Origin: Ornithinibacillus salinisoli
GTDB lineage: Bacteria > Bacillota > Bacilli > Bacillales > Amphibacillaceae
Strand: one strand, 5' to 3'
Assembly: GCF_042682545.1 (NCBI RefSeq)
Contig: NZ_JBHUHQ010000002.1
Length of the DNA stretch: 64,000 nt
Shown piece after piece: positions 7,075 to 16,642 of this stretch. The notes under the pieces were generated by a model. That model was not told the DNA's origin, did no database searches, and saw only the letters and a list, made by a program, of their open reading frames with translations. The translations under genes were made by a program, and so were the position numbers. The first letter of the stretch is position 1. Every line of letters begins with the position of its first letter.

Positions 7075-9570
7075 ATGTTTCGTATACAATGGCGACACTT
7101 ACTTGCTCGTCCACTTCAGCTTAGTTTAAGCATACTATTACTCACCATCATTTTAGCACTAATTCCAATTGCAGCGAACTCACTATCAGAGGCAAACGAA
7201 CAAGTACAAGCTGATATTACTGATTTTGCTCGGGGTGAATATGATTTACTTGTTCGACCTGATGGTGCACCTTCTCTCGTGGAAGAATCACTTGGTGTAG
7301 TTGAAGAAAACTACTTAGGCGTTGGTAATGGAGGTATTACGATAGATAGATGGCAGGAAATCGCTGCAGATGAGCGGGTAGAATTTGCTGCACCTGTAGC
7401 AGCACTTGGGTCATTTACGAAAACAAGTCAATCATTTCAAGTTCCACGACCAGAAAAACCAGTACGCTATACGGTTGTACATAAAACGAGTGACGGAAAA
7501 GAAACATACAAAGTTGCAGAACAAACAGCATATTACTTGTTTCCTTACGATGGTAATTTCTATGACGTCTATTATCCAGAGGAATTAAGAAACTTTTTTA
7601 CGAGTAATAATCCTGGTTTTGTTATTCCTTCTTCCTATCATCCGGTTGTAGCTATAGATCCCATATCCGAATCAGCCTTAACTGGTGTTGACTTTTCTTC
7701 TCTTAACACGGAAATTAGTAGTAGCATGGGACCAGGTGGCGGTGAGGGAATTCCATTAGTTGGTATATCAGAGTCAAGAACACCGATTGAAACAACGATA
7801 AAAATGGAAACACTTGATGTTTCAGAAGATGAAATTGATTTACTTAAAAAGGAAGTAAACGTCCCCGATGGCCAAGGACTCGAATATGTTATCTACAATG
7901 ATAATGAAGCGTTACAACAAACTGTTGAGTCGAAACTCTCTACTATAAAATCATTACATGATGAAACAATAGAAGTTGATTTTGCTGAATACCTTACCTC
8001 TTTTGAACAAGATTGGTACATGCTTGATGATAATTACAATGTAGTTATGGGGAAAGATTATGATATTAACATTCACGGTGAATCGATGATAGCTTCAGAT
8101 TTTAACGTACAAAATATCTTTTACAGTGTTGCTCCACCAGAATATGAGCTACATGGTAATAATCTGTCAGTCAAACTTGTAGATTGGAATGGAGATATTC
8201 CAATACATAGAAACGTTAATCCTATAGAGCATCAATCATTTAAGGCTGGAGAGGAAAATGAAGATTTCGTTTTTCTATTTCAAACAGATACGGTATCGGT
8301 TGGGTCGGCTGAGAACGGTCTAGCTGCCAGCCCACTAGGAATCTATCAATACCATTACGGAACACTTGAAGAAACTGGAGAAGAACTCCATCCCACACAT
8401 CTGGCAGGGAATTATTTACCCACGCCAGCTCATGGTCTTGTATCCATTGAATGGGCGGAGCGTTTTAAAGGTGATGCACCAATTGATGCCATTCGGGTGA
8501 AGGTTGCCGGAATTGATGGTTACACGGAAGCAGCAGCGAAAAAAATTCGTGAAGTTGCTGCAGATATGGAAGCAAAAGGTTTGCATGTTGATATTGTGGC
8601 AGGTGCCTCCCACCAGACATTGGCAGTTGATGTTGAGGAAATCGGTACGGTATTACAGCCTTGGACAACCTTAGGTGCCGCCGATACCATACTTAATAGT
8701 TGGAATGTATTCGGTGCCGCGACAGGTTCGGCATTTTTACTCATTGCCTTATTAGCATTGATTGCTCGTTTTCGAGTAATGAAAGCAGAACAATCTACGG
8801 AACGGGAACGCCTTGCAAAGATAGGGTGGTCCACTGGTATGATTCGCAAGTTTTACCGAGGTCAGTGGCTGTGGCAGCTTTTCGTAAGTGTCATCTTAAG
8901 TATCACCCCCCTCCTATTCATCTACGATTTGCACTACATGTTATTAATTGGATATGGTGGTGCACTCTTACTGATCTTGGGATTGAAATGGATTATCGAT
9001 CATTTTTATGATGAATCACAAAACGAGAAACGGATATTTAAACCTAATCATTCCTTAATACTAACCAATATTCGTTACTACAAATCACATATAATTGCAG
9101 CCGCTATACAGCTGTTACTGGCTACAGGACTTTTGGCATTTATCATAACCTTGTCTGAAGCCACTGTTCGTCGGATGACAGAAACGAATCTCGGGTCCTA
9201 TGTTCATTGGCAGCTAAATGACCAGCAATGGCTATTACTTACAGGGATGATAGCTTTAACAATTTTCACACTGACTGAATCCCTCTTCCGGCTTTGGCAA
9301 GCAAGACAAAGGGATATTCAAATGTTGTATAAGGTCGGTTGGCATAATAAAAGCATTCGAAGACTATTACGTAAAGAGACTTTTTCCTGGGTTGGGTTGA
9401 TCGTTTTGATTGGCTTGGCTTGTGGTACTTTCTTCGTATTTACTACGACCGGATTCACCTGGGGGATGATAGTAACGAGTTGTATCGTTGCTTTGGTTGT
9501 ATTTACTTTCGCAGCACTATTAAATGAAACAGTAATTGGTCGTATGCTTATTAACATTCAGAAAGGATGA
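7075..9570 (+). CDS. FtsX/MacB-type ABC permease
   Basis: An 831-residue permease with an N-terminal membrane helix (about residues 15-37), a large extracytoplasmic domain of some 500 residues, then a first group of helices (from about 540) and a second group to the C-terminus. This is the FtsX/MacB/LolC architecture, in which transmembrane helices transmit ATPase motion to an outside domain rather than forming a solute channel. The ATG follows a strong AGGAGGGG site. Its stop overlaps the next ATPase gene's region, so both are one operon. Likely roles are export of lipid-like or peptide substrates or envelope stress sensing; which is not evident. Confidence 0.85.
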   Translation: MFRIQWRHLLARPLQLSLSILLLTIILALIPIAANSLSEANEQVQADITDFARGEYDLLVRPDGAPSLVEESLGVVEENYLGVGNGGITIDRWQEIAADERVEFAAPVAALGSFTKTSQSFQVPRPEKPVRYTVVHKTSDGKETYKVAEQTAYYLFPYDGNFYDVYYPEELRNFFTSNNPGFVIPSSYHPVVAIDPISESALTGVDFSSLNTEISSSMGPGGGEGIPLVGISESRTPIETTIKMETLDVSEDEIDLLKKEVNVPDGQGLEYVIYNDNEALQQTVESKLSTIKSLHDETIEVDFAEYLTSFEQDWYMLDDNYNVVMGKDYDINIHGESMIASDFNVQNIFYSVAPPEYELHGNNLSVKLVDWNGDIPIHRNVNPIEHQSFKAGEENEDFVFLFQTDTVSVGSAENGLAASPLGIYQYHYGTLEETGEELHPTHLAGNYLPTPAHGLVSIEWAERFKGDAPIDAIRVKVAGIDGYTEAAAKKIREVAADMEAKGLHVDIVAGASHQTLAVDVEEIGTVLQPWTTLGAADTILNSWNVFGAATGSAFLLIALLALIARFRVMKAEQSTERERLAKIGWSTGMIRKFYRGQWLWQLFVSVILSITPLLFIYDLHYMLLIGYGGALLLILGLKWIIDHFYDESQNEKRIFKPNHSLILTNIRYYKSHIIAAAIQLLLATGLLAFIITLSEATVRRMTETNLGSYVHWQLNDQQWLLLTGMIALTIFTLTESLFRLWQARQRDIQMLYKVGWHNKSIRRLLRKETFSWVGLIVLIGLACGTFFVFTTTGFTWGMIVTSCIVALVVFTFAALLNETVIGRMLINIQKG

Positions 9571-9575
9571 GTGAA

Positions 9576-10271
9576 ATGGAAATGATAATGGAATCATTAT
9601 CAAAAACGTACAAATCGTCAATTGAAAAAAAGCTAGTTTTAAATAACATCTCTTGTCACGTCAATAAAGGAGAATGGATAAATATTATTGGCCCATCAGG
9701 TTCAGGGAAAACAACCTTATTGAAGTGTGTTGCTGGCATTATGAATGCCGATGCTGGATCAAAGGTATCTATTGGTGGTTTAGATATGGGAAATGCTTCC
9801 GAAGAAGAAAAACGTGATTTTCGACGACGCAATATCGGATACATCTTCCAAGAGTATGAATTGTTTTCTGCATATACTGCTAAGCAAAATGTTATGCTTC
9901 CCGAATGGCCGTATAAAAAAGAAGCAGAATTGCGTGAGCGATCGGAAACTTTATTGCGAACATTGGGATTAGAGGATCGGATAGATGCAGTTCCAACAAA
10001 CTTGTCAGGGGGAGAGAAACAACGCGTGGCAATTGCTAGGGCACTATTAAATGACCCAAGTCTTCTTATTTGTGATGAACCTACCGGAAATCTCGATCGA
10101 GCTTCTCGTGATAATGTTCTTCACATATTAAAAGAATGCCAAGCAGAAGGAAGAACGATCTTTTTTGTCACTCATGATTACGACGTTTTACCATATGGTG
10201 ACCGAGTCTTTCAATTGAAAGACGGAACAATGGAAGAAATAAATAAAAAATCATTCATTCTTCAACCTTAA
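9576..10271 (+). CDS. LolD/MacB-type ABC ATPase
   Basis: A 231-residue ATPase with Walker A GPSGSGKTT, Q-loop in IFQEYEL, full signature LSGGEKQRVAIARAL, Walker B LLICDEPTGNLD and H-loop FVTHD. The DEPTGNLD segment is typical of the LolD/MacB/FtsE group, which pairs with FtsX-like permeases such as the one directly upstream. I place the start at ATG 9576, eight bases after AAAGGA; the ATG at 9567 abuts that site and overlaps the upstream stop. No third component is present, so this is a two-gene system. Confidence 0.9.
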   Translation: MEMIMESLSKTYKSSIEKKLVLNNISCHVNKGEWINIIGPSGSGKTTLLKCVAGIMNADAGSKVSIGGLDMGNASEEEKRDFRRRNIGYIFQEYELFSAYTAKQNVMLPEWPYKKEAELRERSETLLRTLGLEDRIDAVPTNLSGGEKQRVAIARALLNDPSLLICDEPTGNLDRASRDNVLHILKECQAEGRTIFFVTHDYDVLPYGDRVFQLKDGTMEEINKKSFILQP

Positions 10272-10281
10272 TAATTACTGC

Positions 10282-10310
10282 TTGACATAGTTTCTACACA
10301 CGTGTATCTT
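10282..10310 (+). promoter_or_regulatory. Sigma-A promoter of the S-box leader
   Basis: A -35 box TTGACA (10282-10287), a 17-base spacer and a -10 box TATCTT (10305-10310), placed just ahead of the SAM riboswitch. Confidence 0.65.
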
Positions 10311-10340
10311 AATAGTTATAAATTTAATAATTTTTAATTT

Positions 10341-10444
10341 CTTATCTAGAGAGGTGGAGGGACTGGCCCTTTGAAACCTCAGCAACAGACTATTATAAGT
10401 ACTGTGCTAATTCCAGAAGCGAAATGCTTGAAGATGAGAAGAGT
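10341..10444 (+). promoter_or_regulatory. SAM-I (S-box) riboswitch aptamer
   Basis: The leader carries the S-box consensus blocks: CTTATCTAGAGAGGTGGAGG, GACTGGCCC, GAAACCTCAGCAAC, a variable arm, TGCTAATTCCAGAAGC and GATGAGAAGAG. On binding S-adenosylmethionine the aptamer forms and leaves the following terminator free. Without it, the 3' aptamer strand GAGAAGAG can pair with CTCTTCTT at 10462-10469 as an antiterminator. It controls the methionine synthase homologue downstream. Confidence 0.95.
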
Positions 10445-10458
10445 GAACGGTGTTTATC

Positions 10459-10494
10459 AACCTCTTCTTATTCTGAGAAGAGGTTTTTTGTTTT
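10459..10494 (+). terminator. Riboswitch terminator
   Basis: AACCTCTTCTTA and TGAGAAGAGGTT form a stem followed by TTTTTGTTTT. It is the expression platform of the S-box element and stops transcription when SAM is plentiful. Confidence 0.92.
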
Positions 10495-10545
10495 AAAACC
10501 CCTTCTCAGGCAAAAATCTCAATAAAAGAAAAGGGGAAATGAATA

Positions 10546-11655
10546 ATGACGACAACATTAACAAAAGCACCTTATCGTGCTGACCATGTAGGAAGTTTAC
10601 TGCGACCAGAGAATCTACATAAAGCAAGAGCAGATTTTAAAAAAGGAAACATTTCAGCAATAGAATTACGCGAAGTTGAAAACAAAGAAATCAAACGAGT
10701 TGTAGATAAACAAATTGAAATTGGTTTAGAAGTAGTTACTGATGGGGAATTCAGACGAACATGGTTCCATTTAGACTTCCTAGAACATTTAAACGGTATT
10801 GAGGGCTATGTACCGGAACATGGATATAAATTCAAAGGAGTGGAAACAGAAAAATATGACGTTCGTAATACTGGAAAAGTCTCTTTTAATGAAGACCACC
10901 CTTTTATCAAAGACTTCCTTGATTTGAACGAAATTGTAGATGGTCGTGCAGTAGCTAAGCTAACAATCCCAAGTCCAAATCAGTTGTTTAATAAAGGAAT
11001 TCATAATCCGGATATCTACCCTGACATCGAAGAATATGCCAGAGATATTATTCAGACGTACCAAGAAGCTATTCAGGCATTTTATGATGCAGGAGTTCGT
11101 TACCTCCAGCTGGATGATGTATATATTGCCGGTCTTTCTTCAACGAACATCCCATTTAATGATGGAAAATACACGAGAGAATATTTAATCGATCTTGCTT
11201 TACGTGTTGCTAATGGAGCTTTGGAAAACAAACCAGAAGATTTAATCGTAACAACACATCTTTGTCGTGGAAACTATCAATCTACTTGGGCATTTGAAGG
11301 AAGCTATGCTCTCATTGCGCCTACTTTGTTAGCAAAAGAAAAAGTTGATGGGTTTTTCCTAGAATACGATGATGAGCGATCCGGTACATTTAAACCATTG
11401 AAGCATATTCCAACAGGTGGGGCGCGTGTTGTACTAGGTCTAATTACATCGAAACACGGTAAATTGGAGGATAAGAATACCATTAAAGCACGGATTAAAG
11501 AAGCTTCTCAATATGTACCTTTGGAACAGCTTTGTTTGAGTCCACAATGCGGTTTTGCATCAACCCATCACGGAAATAAACTAACAGAAGATGAACAATG
11601 GGCAAAACTAAAATATGTTGTTGATCTCGCAAATGAAGTTTGGAATAAACAGTAA
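10546..11655 (+). CDS. Cobalamin-independent methionine synthase homologue (YxjG/YxjH)
   Basis: A 369-residue protein of the MetE C-terminal domain family, matching the short B. subtilis YxjG/YxjH type. Members transfer a methyl group from a folate donor to homocysteine. Visible features are the N-terminal RADHVGSLLRP, the THLCRGNY segment holding His and Cys zinc ligands, and SPQCGFAS with the last Cys ligand. The N-terminal half found in full-length MetE is absent, as usual for this subfamily. Expression is under the SAM riboswitch directly upstream, consistent with a methionine role. The exact methyl donor is uncertain. Confidence 0.9.
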   Translation: MTTTLTKAPYRADHVGSLLRPENLHKARADFKKGNISAIELREVENKEIKRVVDKQIEIGLEVVTDGEFRRTWFHLDFLEHLNGIEGYVPEHGYKFKGVETEKYDVRNTGKVSFNEDHPFIKDFLDLNEIVDGRAVAKLTIPSPNQLFNKGIHNPDIYPDIEEYARDIIQTYQEAIQAFYDAGVRYLQLDDVYIAGLSSTNIPFNDGKYTREYLIDLALRVANGALENKPEDLIVTTHLCRGNYQSTWAFEGSYALIAPTLLAKEKVDGFFLEYDDERSGTFKPLKHIPTGGARVVLGLITSKHGKLEDKNTIKARIKEASQYVPLEQLCLSPQCGFASTHHGNKLTEDEQWAKLKYVVDLANEVWNKQ

Positions 11656-11712
11656 TTGATAATTAATGAATTATCTTTGAAGTGAATGTTATTAGGCAAA
11701 ATATGTACTACA

Positions 11713-11754
11713 AAATAGCAGGGGAAATTTCTATCCGTTCTCCTGCTATTTTTC
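11713..11754 (+). terminator. Rho-independent terminator
   Basis: AAATAGCAGGGGAA pairs with TTCTCCTGCTATTT and is followed by TTT. It ends the methionine synthase transcript. Confidence 0.85.
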
Positions 11755-11986
11755 TATGTTTATCCTTTATGTTTGTGCAAAATATCGGTTATGAAGGACT
11801 CTCCTATGCCAAAATTTAAGTAAATCTCCTTCATCGGTTATTGGTAATATATAAAACAAATGTACCTTCTTTAAATGAACCCGTTTGGATTAGAAAATAG
11901 CCTTTTTTTGCATTTTTCTCGTAATTATTGGTATTTTTTAGTATATAATATATAATGTAGCAATTTTCAAAAAGAGGAGAATTACA

Positions 11987-12172
11987 ATGTGGTGGTACTG
12001 GATTGTCGGAATTATTATTCTACTAATCGTAATCGAGGAATTCATTTACTATCTAGAAAATCGAATCGCTTTCGGAAAAAGGCAAGGAAGAATTAGTGGT
12101 TGGATACATAAATTAAAAAAGAAAGAGGATATACCTATTGATGATGGACCACAAAGAAGAAGGAGACGCTAA
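11987..12172 (+). CDS. Small single-pass membrane protein
   Basis: A 61-residue protein with one N-terminal membrane helix (about residues 3-22) and a basic cytoplasmic tail ending in five arginines. The ATG follows AGAGGAG at good spacing. The tail RRRRR is encoded by the left arm of a perfect 17-bp inverted repeat that continues past the stop, so the end of the gene and the likely terminator share DNA. I do not recognise a family. Confidence 0.6.
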   Translation: MWWYWIVGIIILLIVIEEFIYYLENRIAFGKRQGRISGWIHKLKKKEDIPIDDGPQRRRRR

Positions 12173-12200
12173 TATGTAAGGATGCGTCTCCTTCTTCTTT
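12153..12200 (+). terminator. Perfect 17-bp hairpin overlapping the gene end
   Basis: AAAGAAGAAGGAGACGC (12153-12169) and its exact complement (12184-12200) surround a 14-base loop that contains the stop codon. The right arm ends in a T-rich stretch, so it can act as a terminator, though the T-run is inside the stem. Confidence 0.65.
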
Positions 12201-12292
12201 ACCCCTACCTTAAACTTTCAAAATATTATGTGGATAATTTCCCTGTTATTCTGTAGAATTAATTTTAATATACTATGAAAGGAGAACCTGAA

Positions 12293-13450
12293 ATGTTATC
12301 CGACCAACAAATGCTACGAATTCCTGGGCCAACACCTATTCCTCCTAGTGTTCAACGTGCCATGAGCCAACCTATGATTGGACATCGAGATCGAGATACA
12401 AAAGAACTACTTCGAAAAATCAAACCGAAGCTAAAACCGATTTTCGGTACAGTACAGAATGTCGAAATTCTTGCTGGAAGTGGAACTGCTGGACTAGAGG
12501 CAGCTGTGATTAATACGGTACAGCCTGGTGATGAAGTTCTAGTAATCGTAACCGGAGCTTTCGGTGAGCGCTTCGTTCAAATATGTAACGCCTACAACAT
12601 AATTACTCATCAAATACATGTCTCATGGGGAGATGCTGTTACTCCCGAAAAAGTAGAATCCTACCTTCAAAGTCACCCATCCATTAAGGCTGTAATGGCA
12701 ACGTTTTGCGAAACATCAACCGGAGTTTTAAATCCAATCCAACAACTTGCTAAAGTCATTCATCAATCTTCTGAGGCATTATATATTGTTGATGGCGTCT
12801 CATCTATTGGAGCCATTGAAGCAAATATGGATGCCTGGGGAATTGATATCTTAGTTACAGGCTCACAAAAAGCTTTTATGTTACCACCGGGACTAACGTT
12901 TATTGCGGCTAGTTCTCGTGCATGGGAAAAAATTGAAGCCAATGATCAATCTCGATATTATTTCGATCTAAGAAAGTATCATCATAGTAGCTTACTAGAT
13001 TCAACACCTTTTACGCCATCGCTTACTTTATTGTACGGATTGGAACAGGTAATTAAACTATTAGATCAAGAAGGTCTTGCAAACGTTTTTGGCAGACACG
13101 ATCTGATGATGAAAATGATGAGAGCGGCATTTCACAATCTCGGCATTCCATTACTAACGAGTGAAAAAGCTGCTTCCCCTACTGTGACTGCAATTAAGCC
13201 TAATACCTTTCAGGCGGATGAACTACGAAAAGTACTAAAAGATACGTTTGGATTAGTTACTGCTGGTGGCCAAGGGGAATTAAAAGGAAAAATAATCCGT
13301 ATCGGACATATGGGGTATTGTTCCCCCACAGATATTCTACAAGTGATTAGTAGTATAGAAATTGGCCTTAAAATGATTGGCATGGACATCACGCTTGGAA
13401 AAGGAACACAAGCTGCACAAAAGATTTTTCTAAGGAGTGGTAAACATTGA
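12293..13450 (+). CDS. Class V aminotransferase (serine/alanine-glyoxylate type)
   Basis: A 385-residue PLP-dependent aminotransferase of the alanine-glyoxylate/serine-pyruvate/PucG branch. It begins with the family hallmark RIPGPTPIPPSV and has the PLP-binding Lys in TGSQKAFMLPPG, with the Asp of IVDGVSSIGA contacting the pyridine ring. The start is ATG 12293 after AAAGGAG. It overlaps serA by four bases (TTGA), so the pair is translationally coupled. That suggests it supplies the transamination step of serine synthesis or interconverts serine and glycine with glyoxylate; it is not of the classic SerC subgroup by its N-terminus. Function from context is inference. Confidence 0.85.
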   Translation: MLSDQQMLRIPGPTPIPPSVQRAMSQPMIGHRDRDTKELLRKIKPKLKPIFGTVQNVEILAGSGTAGLEAAVINTVQPGDEVLVIVTGAFGERFVQICNAYNIITHQIHVSWGDAVTPEKVESYLQSHPSIKAVMATFCETSTGVLNPIQQLAKVIHQSSEALYIVDGVSSIGAIEANMDAWGIDILVTGSQKAFMLPPGLTFIAASSRAWEKIEANDQSRYYFDLRKYHHSSLLDSTPFTPSLTLLYGLEQVIKLLDQEGLANVFGRHDLMMKMMRAAFHNLGIPLLTSEKAASPTVTAIKPNTFQADELRKVLKDTFGLVTAGGQGELKGKIIRIGHMGYCSPTDILQVISSIEIGLKMIGMDITLGKGTQAAQKIFLRSGKH

Positions 13451-15033
13451 CATATAATATCTTGATTTCAGACCCGCTTCACAAGGAAGGCATTACGCCA
13501 TTACTAAACCATAAGGATATACATGTAGATATCCATACCGACTTAACTTCTGAGCAATTGGTAGCCAAAATAGGTTCGTATGACGGATTACTTGTTCGAA
13601 GCCAGACCCAAGTAACAAAAGAACTATTGGAACATGCTAGGAACTTAAAAATTGTTGGCCGCGCTGGGGTCGGAGTTGATAATATTGATTTGGATGCGGC
13701 TACGGAGCGAGGTATTATCGTTGTTAATGCACCGAATGCTAACACCAATTCTGCCGCAGAACATACAATGGCGATGATCATGGCACTATCTCGTAAAATA
13801 CCTCAAGCCTATTTTGCGTTAAAAAATCATCAATGGGATCGCAAAAACTACGTAGGTGTTGAACTGAAAAATAAAACGTTAGGTATCATTGGACTTGGTA
13901 GGATTGGTACGGAAGTTGCTTACCGAGCCAAAGGACAGCGAATGAAGGTATTTGCATATGATCCCTTTTTATCGCCTGAGAAGGCTGAAAAGATGGGGAT
14001 TGCGTTTGGTACATTGGAAGAAGTATTAAAAACGAGCGACTTTATTACTGTACATACTCCTTTGATGAAAGAAACGAAGCATTTAATTAACGAGGAAGCC
14101 TTTAACCTAATGAAACCTGGAGTACAAATTGTTAACTGTGCACGGGGAGGAATTATAGACGAGGAAGCACTTTACAAGGCCATCATTTCCAAAAAGGTTG
14201 CAGGAGCAGCTTTAGACGTATTTGAAAAAGAACCGATTCATCATCATGTATTGTTGGAATTACCAGAAGTGATTGCAACTCCCCATTTAGGTGCTAGTAC
14301 AGTTGAAGCACAAAAAAATGTAACGATAGATGTTAGCGAAGATGTCGTTAACTTTTTTGCAGGGGATGTCGTTCGAAATCCAGTAAATATCCCATCCTTA
14401 CCGTTGGATACTATGAATAAACTTGCACATCATCTAACTCTCGCAGAAAAGCTAGGAACTTTATTGATTCACTTAACCGAAGAAGCTATCGAAGAAATAT
14501 CCGTCATATTTGCAGGAGACTTATCTGATATGGAAGTCAGTGCATTTACCCGAAGAACAGTACGAACAATTTTAAGGCGTCATCTAGGTCCACATGTGAA
14601 TGAAGTGAACGCACTCTATCTTGCTAAAAAAAGAGGAATTATTATTCATCAGGGTAAAACATCTGAAAAAAATGATTTCACTAACCTTCTCACCCTTCAT
14701 CTGAAGACAACTTCGGGAACTGGGTGTATTTCAGGAACGATATTAAATGGTCTTGGTGCTAGAATCGTAGAAATCAATGGTTATCGTGTAGATATTATAC
14801 CTGAGGGTCATATTGTGTTTATTCACCACACTGATCAACCTGGTGTAATAGGTAGATTAGGAAGCCTTCTTGCGGAATATAATATTAATATTGCTACGAT
14901 GCAGGTAGATCGTTCCGATGTTGGTGGAGATGCCATTATGGTGTTAAAGATTGATAGAAAAATAGACATCCATGTGGTACACGAAATTCAAGCGATGATG
15001 GAAATCAACGATGTAAAAGCGATTGATTTATAA
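13447..15033 (+). CDS. serA: D-3-phosphoglycerate dehydrogenase SerA
   Basis: A 528-residue long-form enzyme oxidising 3-phosphoglycerate to 3-phosphohydroxypyruvate, the first step of serine synthesis. Order of parts: split substrate-binding domain, NAD-binding domain with GLGRIG near residue 149, catalytic Arg/Glu/His region ending in TPHLGASTVEAQ, an intervening ASB-type domain, and a C-terminal ACT domain (from about 455, HTDQPGVIGRLG) that usually senses serine. The start is TTG at 13447, inside the stop of the aminotransferase gene, with AAGGAG upstream. Length equals that of B. subtilis SerA. Confidence 0.95.
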   Translation: MTYNILISDPLHKEGITPLLNHKDIHVDIHTDLTSEQLVAKIGSYDGLLVRSQTQVTKELLEHARNLKIVGRAGVGVDNIDLDAATERGIIVVNAPNANTNSAAEHTMAMIMALSRKIPQAYFALKNHQWDRKNYVGVELKNKTLGIIGLGRIGTEVAYRAKGQRMKVFAYDPFLSPEKAEKMGIAFGTLEEVLKTSDFITVHTPLMKETKHLINEEAFNLMKPGVQIVNCARGGIIDEEALYKAIISKKVAGAALDVFEKEPIHHHVLLELPEVIATPHLGASTVEAQKNVTIDVSEDVVNFFAGDVVRNPVNIPSLPLDTMNKLAHHLTLAEKLGTLLIHLTEEAIEEISVIFAGDLSDMEVSAFTRRTVRTILRRHLGPHVNEVNALYLAKKRGIIIHQGKTSEKNDFTNLLTLHLKTTSGTGCISGTILNGLGARIVEINGYRVDIIPEGHIVFIHHTDQPGVIGRLGSLLAEYNINIATMQVDRSDVGGDAIMVLKIDRKIDIHVVHEIQAMMEINDVKAIDL

Positions 15034-15103
15034 TCGGTGTAGTTAAGGGTCATTCTACCGTAACACATCACTTATAGAAAAAATGTTCCTCTACTCATGG
15101 AGT

Positions 15104-15131
15104 AGGTCATGCAAAATTTTCTGCATGACCT
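15104..15131. other. Hairpin between convergent genes
   Basis: AGGTCATGCA and TGCATGACCT form a perfect 10-bp stem with an 8-base loop. It lies between the serA and HAD stops but lacks a T-run on either strand, so it is only a possible terminator. Confidence 0.4.
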
Positions 15132-15144
15132 GAATTCTGGCATA

Positions 15145-15921
15145 TTATATGATAGTAAGAATGTCCTCAAGTCCTGTAATTTCATAGCTTGGAGAAACAT
15201 TTTCTGGCTGTTCATTTTTCTTTCGATTAACCCAGACAGACTTTATCCCAGTACGTGTAGCACCAAGAATATCTGTATGCAAATTATCACCAACCATAAT
15301 CGCTTCGTCTTTGTCAACGGAAAGTAAACTTAGAGCATATTCGAAAATTGCTGGATCTGGTTTGCCACTTCCAAAATCTCCGGAAATTACTACATGGTTA
15401 AAAAAATCCTGCAAATTCGGTGTAAGTTCCAGCTTTGTCCGCTGTAAGTCTGGTGAACCGTTTGTTAAGAGCAACAGTTGATAGTCCTCCTTTAATTGGT
15501 GAAGAACCTGGAATGTATCATCAAAAACAAATGGATTATTCCTTCGCTCCTGTGGAAATCTTTCCGCCAGCTCTGTAGCAATGTGATTGTCATCAATACC
15601 TACATCTAATAATCCTCTTGTCCACGCTTCTTTTTTGTAGTTCGGTGCGATATCTCTTAATTTATGAAAAGAATCCCCTTCATCATGAAACTCTCCCCAT
15701 AATCCTTCTAATGGATTAATTCCGATTTTCTTTGTAAATTCAAATGTATCATACGAAGCGTACAAGCTTCTTGCATTATCCTTTACCTTATCTTCTAGCA
15801 AGTATGGGTCTATACCATATGTCTTTTCGGCAATTGCACATGTCTTTTTAAAAGCTTCCGCTACGCTCTTTTCATCCCAAAGTAATGTATCATCAAGGTC
15901 AAAGATGATTGTATTTATCAT
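15145..15921 (-). CDS. HAD-family phosphatase, possible phosphoserine phosphatase (YsaA-like)
   Basis: A 258-residue HAD hydrolase with all four motifs: nucleophile DLDDT near residue 9, LLLTNGS, the Lys in GKPDPAIF, and VGDNLHTDI. The cap is helical (C1 type). It resembles B. subtilis YsaA, a HAD protein that has been assigned as the phosphoserine phosphatase. Here it faces serA and the aminotransferase, which would complete the phosphorylated serine route. It could equally be a nucleotide or sugar phosphatase of the YjjG/YfnB kind, so I leave the symbol empty. Confidence 0.82.
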   Translation of the reverse strand: MINTIIFDLDDTLLWDEKSVAEAFKKTCAIAEKTYGIDPYLLEDKVKDNARSLYASYDTFEFTKKIGINPLEGLWGEFHDEGDSFHKLRDIAPNYKKEAWTRGLLDVGIDDNHIATELAERFPQERRNNPFVFDDTFQVLHQLKEDYQLLLLTNGSPDLQRTKLELTPNLQDFFNHVVISGDFGSGKPDPAIFEYALSLLSVDKDEAIMVGDNLHTDILGATRTGIKSVWVNRKKNEQPENVSPSYEITGLEDILTII

Positions 15922-16138
15922 TTTTTTCTTCCTTCATTTTGTTGGTTATACAAATAGTAACATGATGAACGTAAAAAGCAAGATCCCTTCTTAGGTTAAG
16001 TACTTCGAATAACATGGAGTAAATGTTAAAAAACAGCTTGAATTTCCTATCATAGCATAGCAGTATTAACCCACTAAATAACATATGAAAACACTTGGAA
16101 TAAAGTTGTATTTAGATCATAAAGATAAAACAGTCGCT

Positions 16139-16192
16139 AATAAAGGACCACACATATTAGACCTGCCTAATATGTGTGGTCCTTTATTTTCT
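16139..16192. terminator. Strong bidirectional terminator
   Basis: A perfect 22-bp stem (left arm 16139-16160, right arm 16167-16188) with the 6-base loop ACCTGC, followed by TTC on the plus strand. It is the only feature in the 315-base gap 15922-16237. Confidence 0.85.
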
Positions 16193-16237
16193 TCCTCAAC
16201 GTCTTTGCTTGAATATCAATGACTGATTTCTATGTGG

Positions 16238-16642
16238 TTATCCTTGGAAAACCTTAAAGATTTTAGTCATAAAACGAAGAACTAAATAAATTACGAAAAA
16301 ATTAAATAAAAAACCTAACATCTCAAAGTTAACATAGCCACTCGAATAATAATTGAACCATTGAGCGGGAAACCCGTAAAAATAATCACCATTTTCAATA
16401 TAAACTCCTAGAACTGGTACAAACGCAAATCCTATCGTAATCATATAACTTATGAAATACAAGTTTTTATAAAGTCTCATGTCCTTTCCAAACAAATATA
16501 ACCCAATAACTCCTATTAACAGAGAACCAATAATAACAGGTACTAAAAAACTTGGCTCTCCTATATTGTTATATGCCTTATTGCTAAAAATCATAAGTAA
16601 TAGTAAAACACTAATAATATAAAAAACCTGGAGTTTGCCCAT
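16238..16642 (-). CDS. Four-helix membrane protein, unknown function
   Basis: A 134-residue protein with four predicted membrane helices (about residues 5-22, 32-50, 62-82 and 105-128) and a Tyr/Phe-rich loop between helices 3 and 4 (YFYGFPAQWFNYYSSGY). The ATG at 16642 follows a GGGGGG run. No catalytic motif is seen and I do not recognise the family. It is isolated between terminators. Confidence 0.6.
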   Translation of the reverse strand: MGKLQVFYIISVLLLLMIFSNKAYNNIGEPSFLVPVIIGSLLIGVIGLYLFGKDMRLYKNLYFISYMITIGFAFVPVLGVYIENGDYFYGFPAQWFNYYSSGYVNFEMLGFLFNFFVIYLVLRFMTKIFKVFQG

